A DNA stretch of 64,000 bases from MB1-2 sp046566065 (GTDB lineage Bacteria > Actinomycetota > CADDZG01 > WHSQ01). Position 1 is the stretch's first letter; every line of letters starts with the position of its first letter. The DNA is taken from positions 23,853-87,852 of the forward strand of contig JBKHXK010000006.1 of assembly GCA_046566065.1 (NCBI GenBank), in the 5' to 3' direction. The notes below the pieces were generated by a model that saw only the letters and a program-made list of their open reading frames with translations, was not told where the DNA came from and searched no databases. Positions 7,496 to 15,221 of this stretch are shown in pieces. Position numbers and translations under genes: made by a program.

Positions 7496-9484
7496 GTGCA
7501 TGGTGAGATGGAGGTCATGGGCGGGCGCACGGTGCAGCGCGAAGAGGGGGCCGCCAGAGCGAGCTCTCTGGTCGGACGAGATGACGAGATCGCCGTCCTC
7601 GCTCGGATGCTCGACGAGGACGGCCCTCGCATCGTCTGGGTTCATGGTCTCGCAGGCATCGGCAAGTCGACGTTGCTTGACGCGTTCAGAGACGTGGCTC
7701 GAGGTCAGGGCACCACGGTCATCGCGCTCGACTGTCGATCGGTCGAACCGACGGAAAACGGATTCCTGGGGGCGCTGTCTAGTGCCCTCGGCGCCGAAAT
7801 GACCTCCGTTCCCGACTGTATGAAACGTTTGAGCAGGCTCGGAGATGTCGTGGTGCTGTCGTTCGACACCTACGAGGCGCTGCGATTGCTCGATCCGTGG
7901 ATACGTGAGGCATTCGTTCCTGCCCTGCCGGACAACATGCGAATCATCCTGGCGGCGCGAGAAGCACCCTTGCCCGTGTGGTGGCGGAGACGAGGCTGGG
8001 AGGCGGTCTTCCGCACGCTTGAGCTTCCTCCGCTTGAGGAAGATGCGTCCCGTGCACTGCTGCGCTCGGTGGGCTTCTCCGAGGAGGAAGCGCGACAGAT
8101 GAACTCCTTCACGCGCGGCCATCCCCTCGCGTTGCGCGTTGCAACGCTTGCCGCTGGTCGTGGAGGTGCGGACCTTGCGGGTTCCGCGATCGAACGGGTT
8201 ATCGAGGAGCTAAGTCATCTTTATCTAGCGGACCTCGATAGGGACACAAGGGCGGCTGTAGGCGCTGCTGCGCTCGTTAGACGGACCACGGTTTCGGTAA
8301 TGGGAGCGATGCTCCCCGACCGAGCACCTCATGATGTCATCGCGGCACTGCGAGAGTTGCCGTTTGTCCGCTTCGGTCGCGATGGACTGACGGTGCACGA
8401 CGCGATTCAGCAAGCCGTTGCCGCCCACCTGTTGGCCACGGATCCTGCCGCTCATCGTCAATACCGCAAGGCCGCATGGAAGCAACTGCGTACGGAGCTC
8501 GCCGAAGCGGCTCCCTCCGAGCTCTGGCGGTATACGGCGGACATGCTCTATCTGATCCAGAACCCGGTCGTGAGGGAAGCATTCTTCCCATCCGGCTCGG
8601 CGGAGTATTTCGCAGATCCGAGCCATCCGTCTGATGAACCCGAGATCTTCGACATCATCGATCTGCACGAGGGCCCGGCTTCTGCGAAACGCTTGAAGTC
8701 ATGGTGGCGCCGCGCGCCGGGAACCTTCCGGGCGATCCGTAACGCGAGCGGCGATCTGTCTGGGTTTTACTGCCTCTTCGATCCTGCCGAGATGGGCCGG
8801 GATTGGCTCAGTGAAGACCCCGTGACCCGCTCGTGGTTGGATCATCTAAAGGAAGATCCGGTGCCCGTGTCGCAACGCGTCCTGTTCAATGTCCGCTGGT
8901 TGGGCCGCGACGACGGTGAAGGGCCGTCGCCTGTCCAGGCTGCATGTTGGCTCGACGTGAAGCGTGTCTACATGGAGATGCGGCCGAACTTGCGACGCCT
9001 CTACACCGAGGTCCGCGACATCGAGGCGTTCGCTCCCGTTGTGACGAAGCTTGGGTTTGCTCCGCTTCCCGACCACTCGGTCGAGATCGACGGCACCATG
9101 CACTACGCAGCTGTGTTGGACTTCGGTCCCGCGTCTGTTGATGGATGGCTGTCATGGCTCGCCGGTTCGGAGTTGGGAGTCCTAGATAGCGACGAGGTTG
9201 TGGACTTAGACGCCAGGGAACTAGTTGTCGATGGACAGCGCGTGAAACTCACGCGTCTCGAGCTGGAAGTCTTTCGTTATCTTCAAGAAAGAGCGGGACG
9301 AGCAGTGAGCCGCGTTTCCCTGTTGCAGGACGTATGGGGATATGAGTACGTCGGGGGAAGCAATGTCGTGGACGCGATAATGCTCAGCTTGCGCAAGAAG
9401 CTTGGTTCACACGCAACCATGATCGAAACGGTACGAGGTGTCGGCTATCGGCTTCGCCAGGGCGACGCGAGCCGAGAAACATAG
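7496..9484 (+). CDS. STAND-type NTPase with C-terminal OmpR/PhoB winged helix
   Basis: 662 aa. Residues about 23-300 are a STAND/AAA_16-like NTPase: SLVGRDDEIAVL, Walker A GLAGIGKST (51-59), Walker B VVVLSFDTYE, and a sensor-like IILAARE. Residues about 370-560 hold a mixed domain (GPASAKRL..FRAIRNASGDLSGFYCLFDP..VKRVYMEMRP..LGFAPLP) that resembles a GNAT acyltransferase fold, though the acyl-CoA loop is not clear. Residues about 569-655 are a Trans_reg_C winged helix (LTRLELEVFRYLQ, VDAIMLSLRKKLG, ETVRGVGYRL). There is no receiver domain, so signalling would come through the NTPase. Start choice is open between GTG 7496, ATG 7508 and ATG 7517. By eye the gene uses more A/T-ending codons than its neighbours, which may mean transfer. 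Confidence 0.85.
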   Translation: MHGEMEVMGGRTVQREEGAARASSLVGRDDEIAVLARMLDEDGPRIVWVHGLAGIGKSTLLDAFRDVARGQGTTVIALDCRSVEPTENGFLGALSSALGAEMTSVPDCMKRLSRLGDVVVLSFDTYEALRLLDPWIREAFVPALPDNMRIILAAREAPLPVWWRRRGWEAVFRTLELPPLEEDASRALLRSVGFSEEEARQMNSFTRGHPLALRVATLAAGRGGADLAGSAIERVIEELSHLYLADLDRDTRAAVGAAALVRRTTVSVMGAMLPDRAPHDVIAALRELPFVRFGRDGLTVHDAIQQAVAAHLLATDPAAHRQYRKAAWKQLRTELAEAAPSELWRYTADMLYLIQNPVVREAFFPSGSAEYFADPSHPSDEPEIFDIIDLHEGPASAKRLKSWWRRAPGTFRAIRNASGDLSGFYCLFDPAEMGRDWLSEDPVTRSWLDHLKEDPVPVSQRVLFNVRWLGRDDGEGPSPVQAACWLDVKRVYMEMRPNLRRLYTEVRDIEAFAPVVTKLGFAPLPDHSVEIDGTMHYAAVLDFGPASVDGWLSWLAGSELGVLDSDEVVDLDARELVVDGQRVKLTRLELEVFRYLQERAGRAVSRVSLLQDVWGYEYVGGSNVVDAIMLSLRKKLGSHATMIETVRGVGYRLRQGDASRET

Positions 9485-9679
9485 CGGCGATCGCTCTGAA
9501 TCTCCGGAGTCCGACGTTCGTCGAGGTGCTCCTAGCGTTCACTTACCCGCGAATGATGGTTCACGGGGGCGTGGCTCAGTCCGTAGTGGTGTCCCTGTAG
9601 CTGCGACCGCCACTCAAGGCAAGCGGCCTAGGCACTATTGCTTATTGGGCGGTCAGCCTCCCTAGCCGAAAACCTGTGT

Positions 9680-9892
9680 ATGGGAACCGATAGTGAGTTC
9701 GAGGTACGTGCGGCGCTTCGTCAGTGGCTGTTCGACCTCCACCGCAGTGGACGGGTGATCGGGAGCCAGATCCATCGAGAGGTCGAGCAGATAGCCGTCC
9801 TGGTCGTAGCGGCGGGAGGGTCCCTGCATGAGGCGTTCTCTGCGGCCCGCAGCATCCTGCCCGACCCGAAGACGTTGGGATCGGCCGCTTAG
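9680..9892 (+). CDS. Small hypothetical protein (70 aa)
   Basis: Starting at ATG 9680 the protein is MGTDSEFEVRAALRQWLFDL followed by a hydrophobic helix (EQIAVLVVAAGGSLHEAFSAA). No ribosome-binding site is evident, and an alternative TTG start exists at 9638. No family is recognised. The codon pattern is plausible but not decisive. The preceding 195 nt (9485-9679) hold no further gene that I can support. Confidence 0.4.
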   Translation: MGTDSEFEVRAALRQWLFDLHRSGRVIGSQIHREVEQIAVLVVAAGGSLHEAFSAARSILPDPKTLGSAA

Positions 9893-9946
9893 CAACCGCT
9901 TCTGGCCGACAGAACCACGTGGGTCGGGGTGATTCGCGTGAGCTTC

Positions 9947-10420
9947 CTAGGGCTTTTGGCTTCGAGGCCGTGACTGCTCGCGGTCCAACTTGACGAACGA
10001 GAACTCTCCATCCGGCTCCAGGACGGCATAGTCGAGCTCGTTCAGGTCCCCGATCCCGTGCTCGCGAGCGGCGTCCAAGAGGTCGTCCAAGCCCATCCGA
10101 TGGGTCCTCAGTACATCGAGTAGGGGCTCGCCTTCTCGGAAGACGAGGGCGGGGATCCCATGTGCGACCTTCTGCACCCCCGTCCAGCGGAACCCGGTGT
10201 AAGAGATCAGTAGAGACCAGAGCGCCATCGTGCCGAGAGCCAGCACTGCTCCGGTGATCGAGTAATCCTCCTGAGTGACCCCCTGCTGGATGAGGTCCCC
10301 CATCGCGACGAGGACGATCAGCTCGAACGGCGACATCTCAGCGAGCTCCCGGCGCCCGAGCGCCCTCGTCAGGAGAAGGATCAGGAAGTACAGAGCGGTC
10401 GCTCGGATGACCACGTCCAT
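9947..10420 (-). CDS. DUF421 (YetF/YcaP-like) membrane protein
   Basis: 157 aa from ATG 10420. Three membrane helices at the N-terminus (about 3-20, 32-52, 57-78) carry the family signature LTRALGRRELAEMSPFELIV, then GDLIQQGV. A soluble domain follows with LVFREGEPLLDVLRTHRMGL, DLLDAAREHGI and DYAVLEPDGEFSFV, as in YetF. Function is unknown; Bacillus relatives are spore or membrane proteins. The ATG shares its A with the TGA of the upstream gene (TGATG), so the two are translationally coupled. Confidence 0.9.
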   Translation of the reverse strand: MDVVIRATALYFLILLLTRALGRRELAEMSPFELIVLVAMGDLIQQGVTQEDYSITGAVLALGTMALWSLLISYTGFRWTGVQKVAHGIPALVFREGEPLLDVLRTHRMGLDDLLDAAREHGIGDLNELDYAVLEPDGEFSFVKLDREQSRPRSQKP

Positions 10421-10938
10421 CAGGGCGCCAGCCTCGTGTCGAAGCTCACGTCGGTGACGAAGGCCTTGTCGATCTCGAGCTCTACGGTCGCTGCCGTCCC
10501 GCGATGGACGGAGGGCTGCACGCGCCAGTCGACGTGGACGCGGAAGGTATCCCCGGGAGGCGGATCGAACTCCCACACGACCTTGTCTCCTTCCATGTAC
10601 TCAGTCGCGGGGGCCGGGTAGATGCCGTTCAGGTCGAACAAGGTGAAGTACTCCTGGGTGATCTTGAGCGTGATGGGGGAGTCGAACTGGGAGTCGCTGG
10701 TCACATAGATGTCCAGGGGGGAGGCGATGCCGGCTCGTGAAAGCTCGGCGTAGCGGACGTTCAGCTCGTAACCCATGGCCTCGGACGACACCTCTGCGTC
10801 CCGGAGCCCCACCAGTCCGAAGGCGGCTCCGATCACGGGGATGGCGAACAGCGTGACGAGGGCCCGGCGTCCCCAGGCCATGCGCTGCCAGGAACGCAGA
10901 GGCAGCGGCTGGGGTCGGGTGGGATAGGACTGAGCCAA
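10420..10938 (-). CDS. Membrane-anchored hypothetical protein (172 aa)
   Basis: One N-terminal membrane helix (about 27-47, ALVTLFAIPVIGAAFGLVGL) is followed by an extracytoplasmic beta-rich domain: SPLDIYVTSDSQFDSPITLK..FFTLFDL-like strands, PPPGDTFRVHVDWRVQPS, TAATVELEIDKAFV. No family is recognised with confidence. It is the first gene of a two-gene unit with the DUF421 protein and overlaps it by one base. Similar pairs suggest a membrane complex, but that is inference. Confidence 0.75.
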   Translation of the reverse strand: MAQSYPTRPQPLPLRSWQRMAWGRRALVTLFAIPVIGAAFGLVGLRDAEVSSEAMGYELNVRYAELSRAGIASPLDIYVTSDSQFDSPITLKITQEYFTLFDLNGIYPAPATEYMEGDKVVWEFDPPPGDTFRVHVDWRVQPSVHRGTAATVELEIDKAFVTDVSFDTRLAP

Positions 10939-11239
10939 GCTGCGTTCTCCGATCGCGTGCGCCTGCCCGCTTCCCTTCGGTGCGGATCGTCGAGCACATC
11001 ATCGGACGTAACGGCGCTGGGGCCCGGGAAATCCAAGCAAGTGGTTCCGTAAGGCATCGACCCTGGGGTCCCCGTCCTGCGTTACGAGTGGGTCGGTGGT
11101 CGTGGGTCGCCGGGCCGCCGCTCTGAATAGACCGCTTGCCCTGCGGGCATAGGTAGCGCAACGGGAGACATCGAGCAGCGGCGTCCACCCTCCGCAGGAC
11201 GGCGGAACTATCCCAGGAACCCGGAAGCAGGAGGTCTCG
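10939..11239. other. Divergent intergenic region
   Basis: Three hundred bases between two divergent membrane-protein genes. It must hold both promoters. A small hairpin GCCC-TGC-GGGC is at 11138-11148 and an AGGAGG ribosome-binding site just before 11240. I see no convincing coding region, known riboswitch or strong promoter match. Confidence 0.5.
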
Positions 11240-11887
11240 ATGAGTGCTGGCGCGTGGATGATGCTTCTCGTTCTCACGATCACGGCCGGGATCACCGCAT
11301 ATCTGATCGGAACGATGATCCGAAGCATCCAGAACGAGAAGAAGACCAGGATGCGACTGTGGAAGAACTTCGGTCTGAGTCTCGGGTTCTGCCTTCTTTT
11401 CCTGATCAGTTGGGTCGCCCACGGCATCGCCGAGTGGCAGGTCTTCACCGACGACCAGCGGGAGCACAACGAGCAGCCGGCGATCGGCGACTTCGTCGGT
11501 CGGTTCGCCCAGTCGACCCTGGAGAACTGGCAATCGGAGTTCCTGCAGCTCTTCTCCTTCACGGTCATGGCCTCCGTGCTGATCCACAAGGGCAGCGCCG
11601 AGTCCCGCGATAGCGACGATCAGATCCAGCAAGCGTTGAAGCGGATCGAAGACAAGCTCGGGACCGAGCCCACCCTGCGCGATGAGCCGCTTCGCAAGGA
11701 GAAGGATCTATCGGTCGTACCCGACAGCTTCGAGGGCTGGGTGCTGAAGGACGGAGCGTCCAGCGAGCCGAAGGGCTACTTCGACACGCAGGCGGAAGCT
11801 ATCGAGGCCGGTCGTGAGCTGGCCAAGAAGATGAACGTCAAGCTCGTGATCAGGGGCGAGGACGGAACCGTGCGGGAGGGCGGTTAG
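11240..11887 (+). CDS. DUF6766 membrane protein with C-terminal DUF2188 domain
   Basis: 215 aa, ATG 11240 with AGGAGG upstream. Two membrane helices (about 5-27 and 43-62) lie on either side of a basic loop. A signature follows that I recognise from the DUF6766 family: IAEWQVFTDDQREHNE, ENWQSEFLQLFSF and IHKGSAESRDSDD, with a third membrane segment. After an acidic linker, residues about 162-215 match DUF2188 (GWVLKDGA..GYFDTQAEAIEAGRELAK..LVIRGEDGTV), a small soluble domain often thought to be stress linked. The two are usually separate proteins. Function is unknown. Confidence 0.82.
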   Translation: MSAGAWMMLLVLTITAGITAYLIGTMIRSIQNEKKTRMRLWKNFGLSLGFCLLFLISWVAHGIAEWQVFTDDQREHNEQPAIGDFVGRFAQSTLENWQSEFLQLFSFTVMASVLIHKGSAESRDSDDQIQQALKRIEDKLGTEPTLRDEPLRKEKDLSVVPDSFEGWVLKDGASSEPKGYFDTQAEAIEAGRELAKKMNVKLVIRGEDGTVREGG

Positions 11888-11889
11888 CC

Positions 11890-12957
11890 CTACACCACGA
11901 GATGGCGCTGGATGTCTTGCGTGTCGGTCAGGTCGATCGTGGCCTGCACGGACAGGAAGGCGGCGACCACTTCGGGGTCGAACTGGCGACCGCTCTGGCT
12001 GCGGATCTCTTCGAGCGCTCGCTCGGGGGGCCACGCGTTCTTGTAGGGCCGGTCGTGGGTCAGGGCGTCGAAGACGTCGGCGATCGCCAGGATCCTGCCG
12101 GAGAGAGGGATCTCGTCACCGGAGAGCCGCAGGCCGTAGCCGGATCCATCCCATCGTTCGTGGTGGGTGGCGGCGATGATCTCGGCGAGTTGAAGGGTGG
12201 GAGAGAGGCTCTCGGACAGCAGCTGGGCGCCGATCGAGGTGTGTCTCTTCATCACTTCGAACTCGGCTGGGGTGAGGGGGCCGGGCTTCAGCAGGATGCG
12301 GTCGGGGATGCCGATCTTGCCCACGTCGTGCAGGGGGGCGGCCCGCTCCAGAGATCGAGCGTCGTCCCCGTCCAGGCCCAGTGCTTCGGCCACGAGCGCA
12401 CAGATCATCCCGACCCGCTTGGTGTGCTCTCCGGTCTGGTCGTCGCGGAACTCCGCCGCCATGGCGAGGCGCTCGAGGATCTCGATCTTGGCCGCTTCCA
12501 CCTCTTGCGTACGCTCCGCCACCTTCTGCTCGAGGATCGCGTTCTGGTTGTGCAGCTGCCGATGCAGGTGGCGCATCTGCAGCAGGTTGCGGATCCGCAG
12601 TTCGACCTCGGTGCGATCGAAGGGCTTGGTCAGGAAGTCGTTCGCCCCGGTAGACAGGGCCCTCACCTTGGCCTCCGAGGAGATGTCCGCCGTGAGCATG
12701 AGCACGGGCAGGTAGGTCTCGGACTTCCGCTCGCGGATGGCGGCGATGACATCGAGGCCGCTCATCCGGGGCATGTGGAGATCGAGCAGCACGAGATCGG
12801 GGTCGAAAGCCTGGCAGGTATCGACGGCCCGGGTGGGGTCGCTCAGCGTCACGATGTGGGTGAAGCCGATGTCGTCGAGGATCGACTCGAGCACCAGCAG
12901 GTTGGCCTCGGAGTCGTCGATGGCCAGGATCCGTGACTCGTTCAGCTGATCGGGCAT
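11890..12957 (-). CDS. Response regulator with HD-GYP-type phosphodiesterase domain
   Basis: 355 aa. An N-terminal receiver (about 8-125) has the acidic pair in AIDDSE, the phospho-acceptor Asp in LLDLHMP, the switch Thr in MLTAD and Lys in LTKPF. A coiled coil (about 128-165) leads to an HD-GYP domain (about 160-345): EHTKRVG, PLHDVGKIGIPD, HHERWDGSGYG. The family consensus is GYP; here the third residue is Gly. HD-GYP enzymes hydrolyse cyclic di-GMP. No histidine kinase gene is adjacent, but an orphan kinase lies 2.3 kb away on the same strand. Confidence 0.93.
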   Translation of the reverse strand: MPDQLNESRILAIDDSEANLLVLESILDDIGFTHIVTLSDPTRAVDTCQAFDPDLVLLDLHMPRMSGLDVIAAIRERKSETYLPVLMLTADISSEAKVRALSTGANDFLTKPFDRTEVELRIRNLLQMRHLHRQLHNQNAILEQKVAERTQEVEAAKIEILERLAMAAEFRDDQTGEHTKRVGMICALVAEALGLDGDDARSLERAAPLHDVGKIGIPDRILLKPGPLTPAEFEVMKRHTSIGAQLLSESLSPTLQLAEIIAATHHERWDGSGYGLRLSGDEIPLSGRILAIADVFDALTHDRPYKNAWPPERALEEIRSQSGRQFDPEVVAAFLSVQATIDLTDTQDIQRHLVV

Positions 12958-13030
12958 CAGACGCTCCTCGGTCTGGTCTATCGCTGCGTGGTCAGGTCCT
13001 TACCCTCCGCGACTGCCGAGAAACATACTC

Positions 13031-13066
13031 CTGTTAGTCACAACAGGCTAGAGCGAAGTGACTAGT
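13031..13066. repeat. Overlapping inverted repeats upstream of the receiver-HD-GYP gene
   Basis: CTGTT-AGTCAC-AACAG (13031-13046) can fold as a hairpin, and TAGTCAC (13035-13041) also pairs with GTGACTA (13059-13065). The two structures exclude each other. They sit upstream of the start at 12957 and could be an operator or an RNA switch; this is inference. Confidence 0.35.
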
Positions 13067-13087
13067 AAGGGAAGGGGTAAGCCCCGG

Positions 13088-13543
13088 TCAGGGACCGATG
13101 AGCAGGGAGCCGTTCACCTCGAGCTCCCCGGGGTCGAGGGTCAGCTCGAGGGTGTCGGTCCTGGTCTCGCCCGCTGGGATCTTGCCGATGTCTGCCGGGA
13201 TCGTGGTGTCGCCAACGACGAGGGTGACCGTGCCCTGCCACAGGTACTCGGAGTGGTTGGTGATCGGCAGGATCATGTCCACCTTGCCCGGGCCCTGGGA
13301 TCGGGCGCCCATATTCAGAGACAGGCCCCCGCACAGGTACTCCTCGGTATCGGCGGTGATGCGGCTGGAGCTGAGCAGCTGGGGCTCCATCCCTTCGGGG
13401 GTGATCAGGGTGAAGGGGGTCTCGGCCGACTCCTTACAGGTCAGGACGTGGGTGAGCCCGCGCAGCGAGGACATCGCTATCGGGATGAGGAAGGCTCCGA
13501 GCAGCGCGAACAGAGCCAGGCGGGACCTGAGGGCGGAGGGCAT
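13088..13543 (-). CDS. Membrane-anchored hypothetical protein
   Basis: 151 aa from ATG 13543; a TTG at 13564 in frame is an alternative. One N-terminal membrane segment (RLALFALLGAFLIPIAMSSL) precedes an extracytoplasmic region with two cysteines and an immunoglobulin-like beta pattern (ILPITNHSEYLWQGTVTLVV..GETRTDTLELTLDPGELEVN). No family is recognised. It is divergent from the degenerate GGDEF gene at 13606. Confidence 0.65.
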   Translation of the reverse strand: MPSALRSRLALFALLGAFLIPIAMSSLRGLTHVLTCKESAETPFTLITPEGMEPQLLSSSRITADTEEYLCGGLSLNMGARSQGPGKVDMILPITNHSEYLWQGTVTLVVGDTTIPADIGKIPAGETRTDTLELTLDPGELEVNGSLLIGP

Positions 13544-13605
13544 CTGTAGAGGATAGGCCTTCAACCCCGTAGACCGCTATGGGTCTCGCGTAGGATGCTG
13601 CCCAC

Positions 13606-14487
13606 ATGATGTCCGAGGGTTTGAGCCACCTGACCTACCAGAAGGCCCGGCAGCTACTCCTTATCTCCGGGCTGGCCGTCCTTCTGCTGACCGCTGGTGT
13701 CATGTACATGAGGCGCGTCGAGACCGTCGAGGTGTGGGGGACCCTGCTCTTCATCCCGGTCTTCGTGGCTCTGGTGTTCTACGACTGGCGGGGAGGGCTG
13801 ATCGCCGGAGCCTTCGCCGGCCTCGCCTATGCGGCCCTTCGTTACCCGGCCATCGAGGCGGTCGGTGCCGACCGGTTCATCGGGCTGATCCTGTCCCGGA
13901 GCTTCGCCTACCTGGCGTTCGGGGCGATCGGGGGCTGGGCGAACAAACAGCTAGCGGGCAGTCTCGACAAACTCGAGCTGTACGACCAGATCGACGATCA
14001 CACCGGGCTCTACAACGCTCGCTTCTTCGTACAGGACACCGAGCTGGAGATGTCCAGGTCCAAGCGCTACCAGACGATCTTCTCGGTGGTCCGAGTCACG
14101 TTCCCCTCGGCCGGGATGCTCGGCCTCCAGCGCCGTCAGCGGGTTGCGATCCGCAAGGACCTGGGTCGCATGCTGAAAGAAGCGGTGCGAACCATGGACC
14201 GGGCCGCTCACGGCTTCGACGGGACCAGACACAACTTCGCGGTCGTCCTACCCGAGACCGGGCGCGAAGGGGCGAACATCTTCGTGAACCGTCTAGCCGA
14301 CCGCATGTACACGTTCCTCACCGAGCGCAAGGTGCAGATCGCAGAAGCAGACGTCACTCGGCAGGCCGTCACCTTCCCGGACGATGGGGAAGAGGCGATC
14401 GAAGCTCTCCGCACGGAGTTCCGTGCCATCGACGCTCACGAGCACCCCGAGACGACCCCGGCGGGGTCAAGCTCAACCTCCGGCTAA
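13606..14487 (+). CDS. Membrane protein with degenerate GGDEF domain
   Basis: 293 aa. Three or four membrane segments (about 17-35, 43-60, 63-80, 92-112) are followed by a GGDEF-like domain starting YDQIDDHTGLYNARFFVQD, matching the TGL.N.R.F hallmark. The catalytic half is changed: where active diguanylate cyclases read RFGGDEFAVVLP, this one reads GFDGTRHNFAVVLPET. The signature acidic residues are gone, so it should not make cyclic di-GMP; it may bind nucleotide or signal by dimerisation. It lies about 650 bp from the start of the HD-GYP gene. A start at 13606 or 13609 is equally possible. Confidence 0.82.
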   Translation: MMSEGLSHLTYQKARQLLLISGLAVLLLTAGVMYMRRVETVEVWGTLLFIPVFVALVFYDWRGGLIAGAFAGLAYAALRYPAIEAVGADRFIGLILSRSFAYLAFGAIGGWANKQLAGSLDKLELYDQIDDHTGLYNARFFVQDTELEMSRSKRYQTIFSVVRVTFPSAGMLGLQRRQRVAIRKDLGRMLKEAVRTMDRAAHGFDGTRHNFAVVLPETGREGANIFVNRLADRMYTFLTERKVQIAEADVTRQAVTFPDDGEEAIEALRTEFRAIDAHEHPETTPAGSSSTSG

Positions 14488-14489
14488 CG

Positions 14490-14530
14490 ACCGAAAGAGG
14501 AAGAGGCCGGGCTACCCGGCCTCTTTCGGT
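14490..14530. terminator. Shared hairpin terminator between convergent genes
   Basis: ACCGAAAGAGG..GGCCGGG pairs with CCCGGCCTCTTTCGGT around a CTA-type loop, with six extra bases bulging on the left arm. It lies between the stops of the GGDEF-like gene and the CAP gene, and can act for both. There is no T tract on either strand. Confidence 0.75.
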
Positions 14531-14554
14531 AGATCTCTGGCTCCGTGGGCTGAC

Positions 14555-15124
14555 CTAGCAGCTCGGCATCGACAGGCGCGTGCCGGGGTTGCTCTTGGCC
14601 TCGAAGATCACGGTGACCCACATCCGGCCCCCGTCCTCCTTCACGCCCACACCGACGTTGTTGAAGGTGCTGTGCATGATGTTGGCCTTGTGGGCGGGTG
14701 AGTTCATGAACGCTGTATGCAGTGTGTCGACCGTCGAGCCGACGCCCACGTTCTCGCCGAGAGTGACCCAGTTCGTCACGCGACGTTTGAGAGCCGTGGT
14801 GCTGGTGTGATGCAGCGAATTCGCCTTGATCATCTCGTTGGTGTGCTTGCGGGCGACCTGACCCAGTTCCGGGTCCATCTTCATGGTGCCCAGGCCCTTG
14901 CTGCTCCGCTCGGCGTTCATCTTGGAGGTGAAGCCCTTCTCTGCGGCGTTGAACGCGTAGCAGGGGTTATCCGATCCGGTAGCGGTGGGGAACCACTGGG
15001 GCAGGGTCAGGGGAGCCGCTGCAGGGATCGCCAGCGCGGCGATCAGGGCGACCGCGACGGCGATCTGCTGTCTGAGGTCCAACGGGGGTCGCTTCACCGC
15101 GACCGCTGATCCAGTTAGCTGCAT
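14555..15124 (-). CDS. Secreted CAP (SCP/PR1) domain protein
   Basis: 189 aa from ATG 15124, preceded by AAAGGGTGGGAG; an ATG at 15151 in frame has no ribosome-binding site. A hydrophobic segment (IAVAVALIAALAIPAAAPL) is a signal peptide or anchor. The CAP domain covers about 60-180: FTSKMNAERSSKGLG, ARKHTNEMIKANSLHHTS, LGENVGVG, AFMNSPAHKANIMHSTF, VGVKEDGGRMWVTVIF. Conserved His and Glu residues of the CAP cavity are present. Bacterial CAP proteins are extracellular with little known biochemistry. Confidence 0.9.
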   Translation of the reverse strand: MQLTGSAVAVKRPPLDLRQQIAVAVALIAALAIPAAAPLTLPQWFPTATGSDNPCYAFNAAEKGFTSKMNAERSSKGLGTMKMDPELGQVARKHTNEMIKANSLHHTSTTALKRRVTNWVTLGENVGVGSTVDTLHTAFMNSPAHKANIMHSTFNNVGVGVKEDGGRMWVTVIFEAKSNPGTRLSMPSC

Positions 15125-15221
15125 CTCCCACCCTTTCACTCCGGTCGACATGCAATTATTACCAGTTCAAGGTGTGGTTTGACCAGAGCTGAAGGACTCC
15201 TGCGGCCGAAGATGGATGGTT

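Noticed and set aside
9540..9640. A tRNA-like start (gggggcgtggctcagt)
   Set aside because: No anticodon arm or T arm can be folded downstream.
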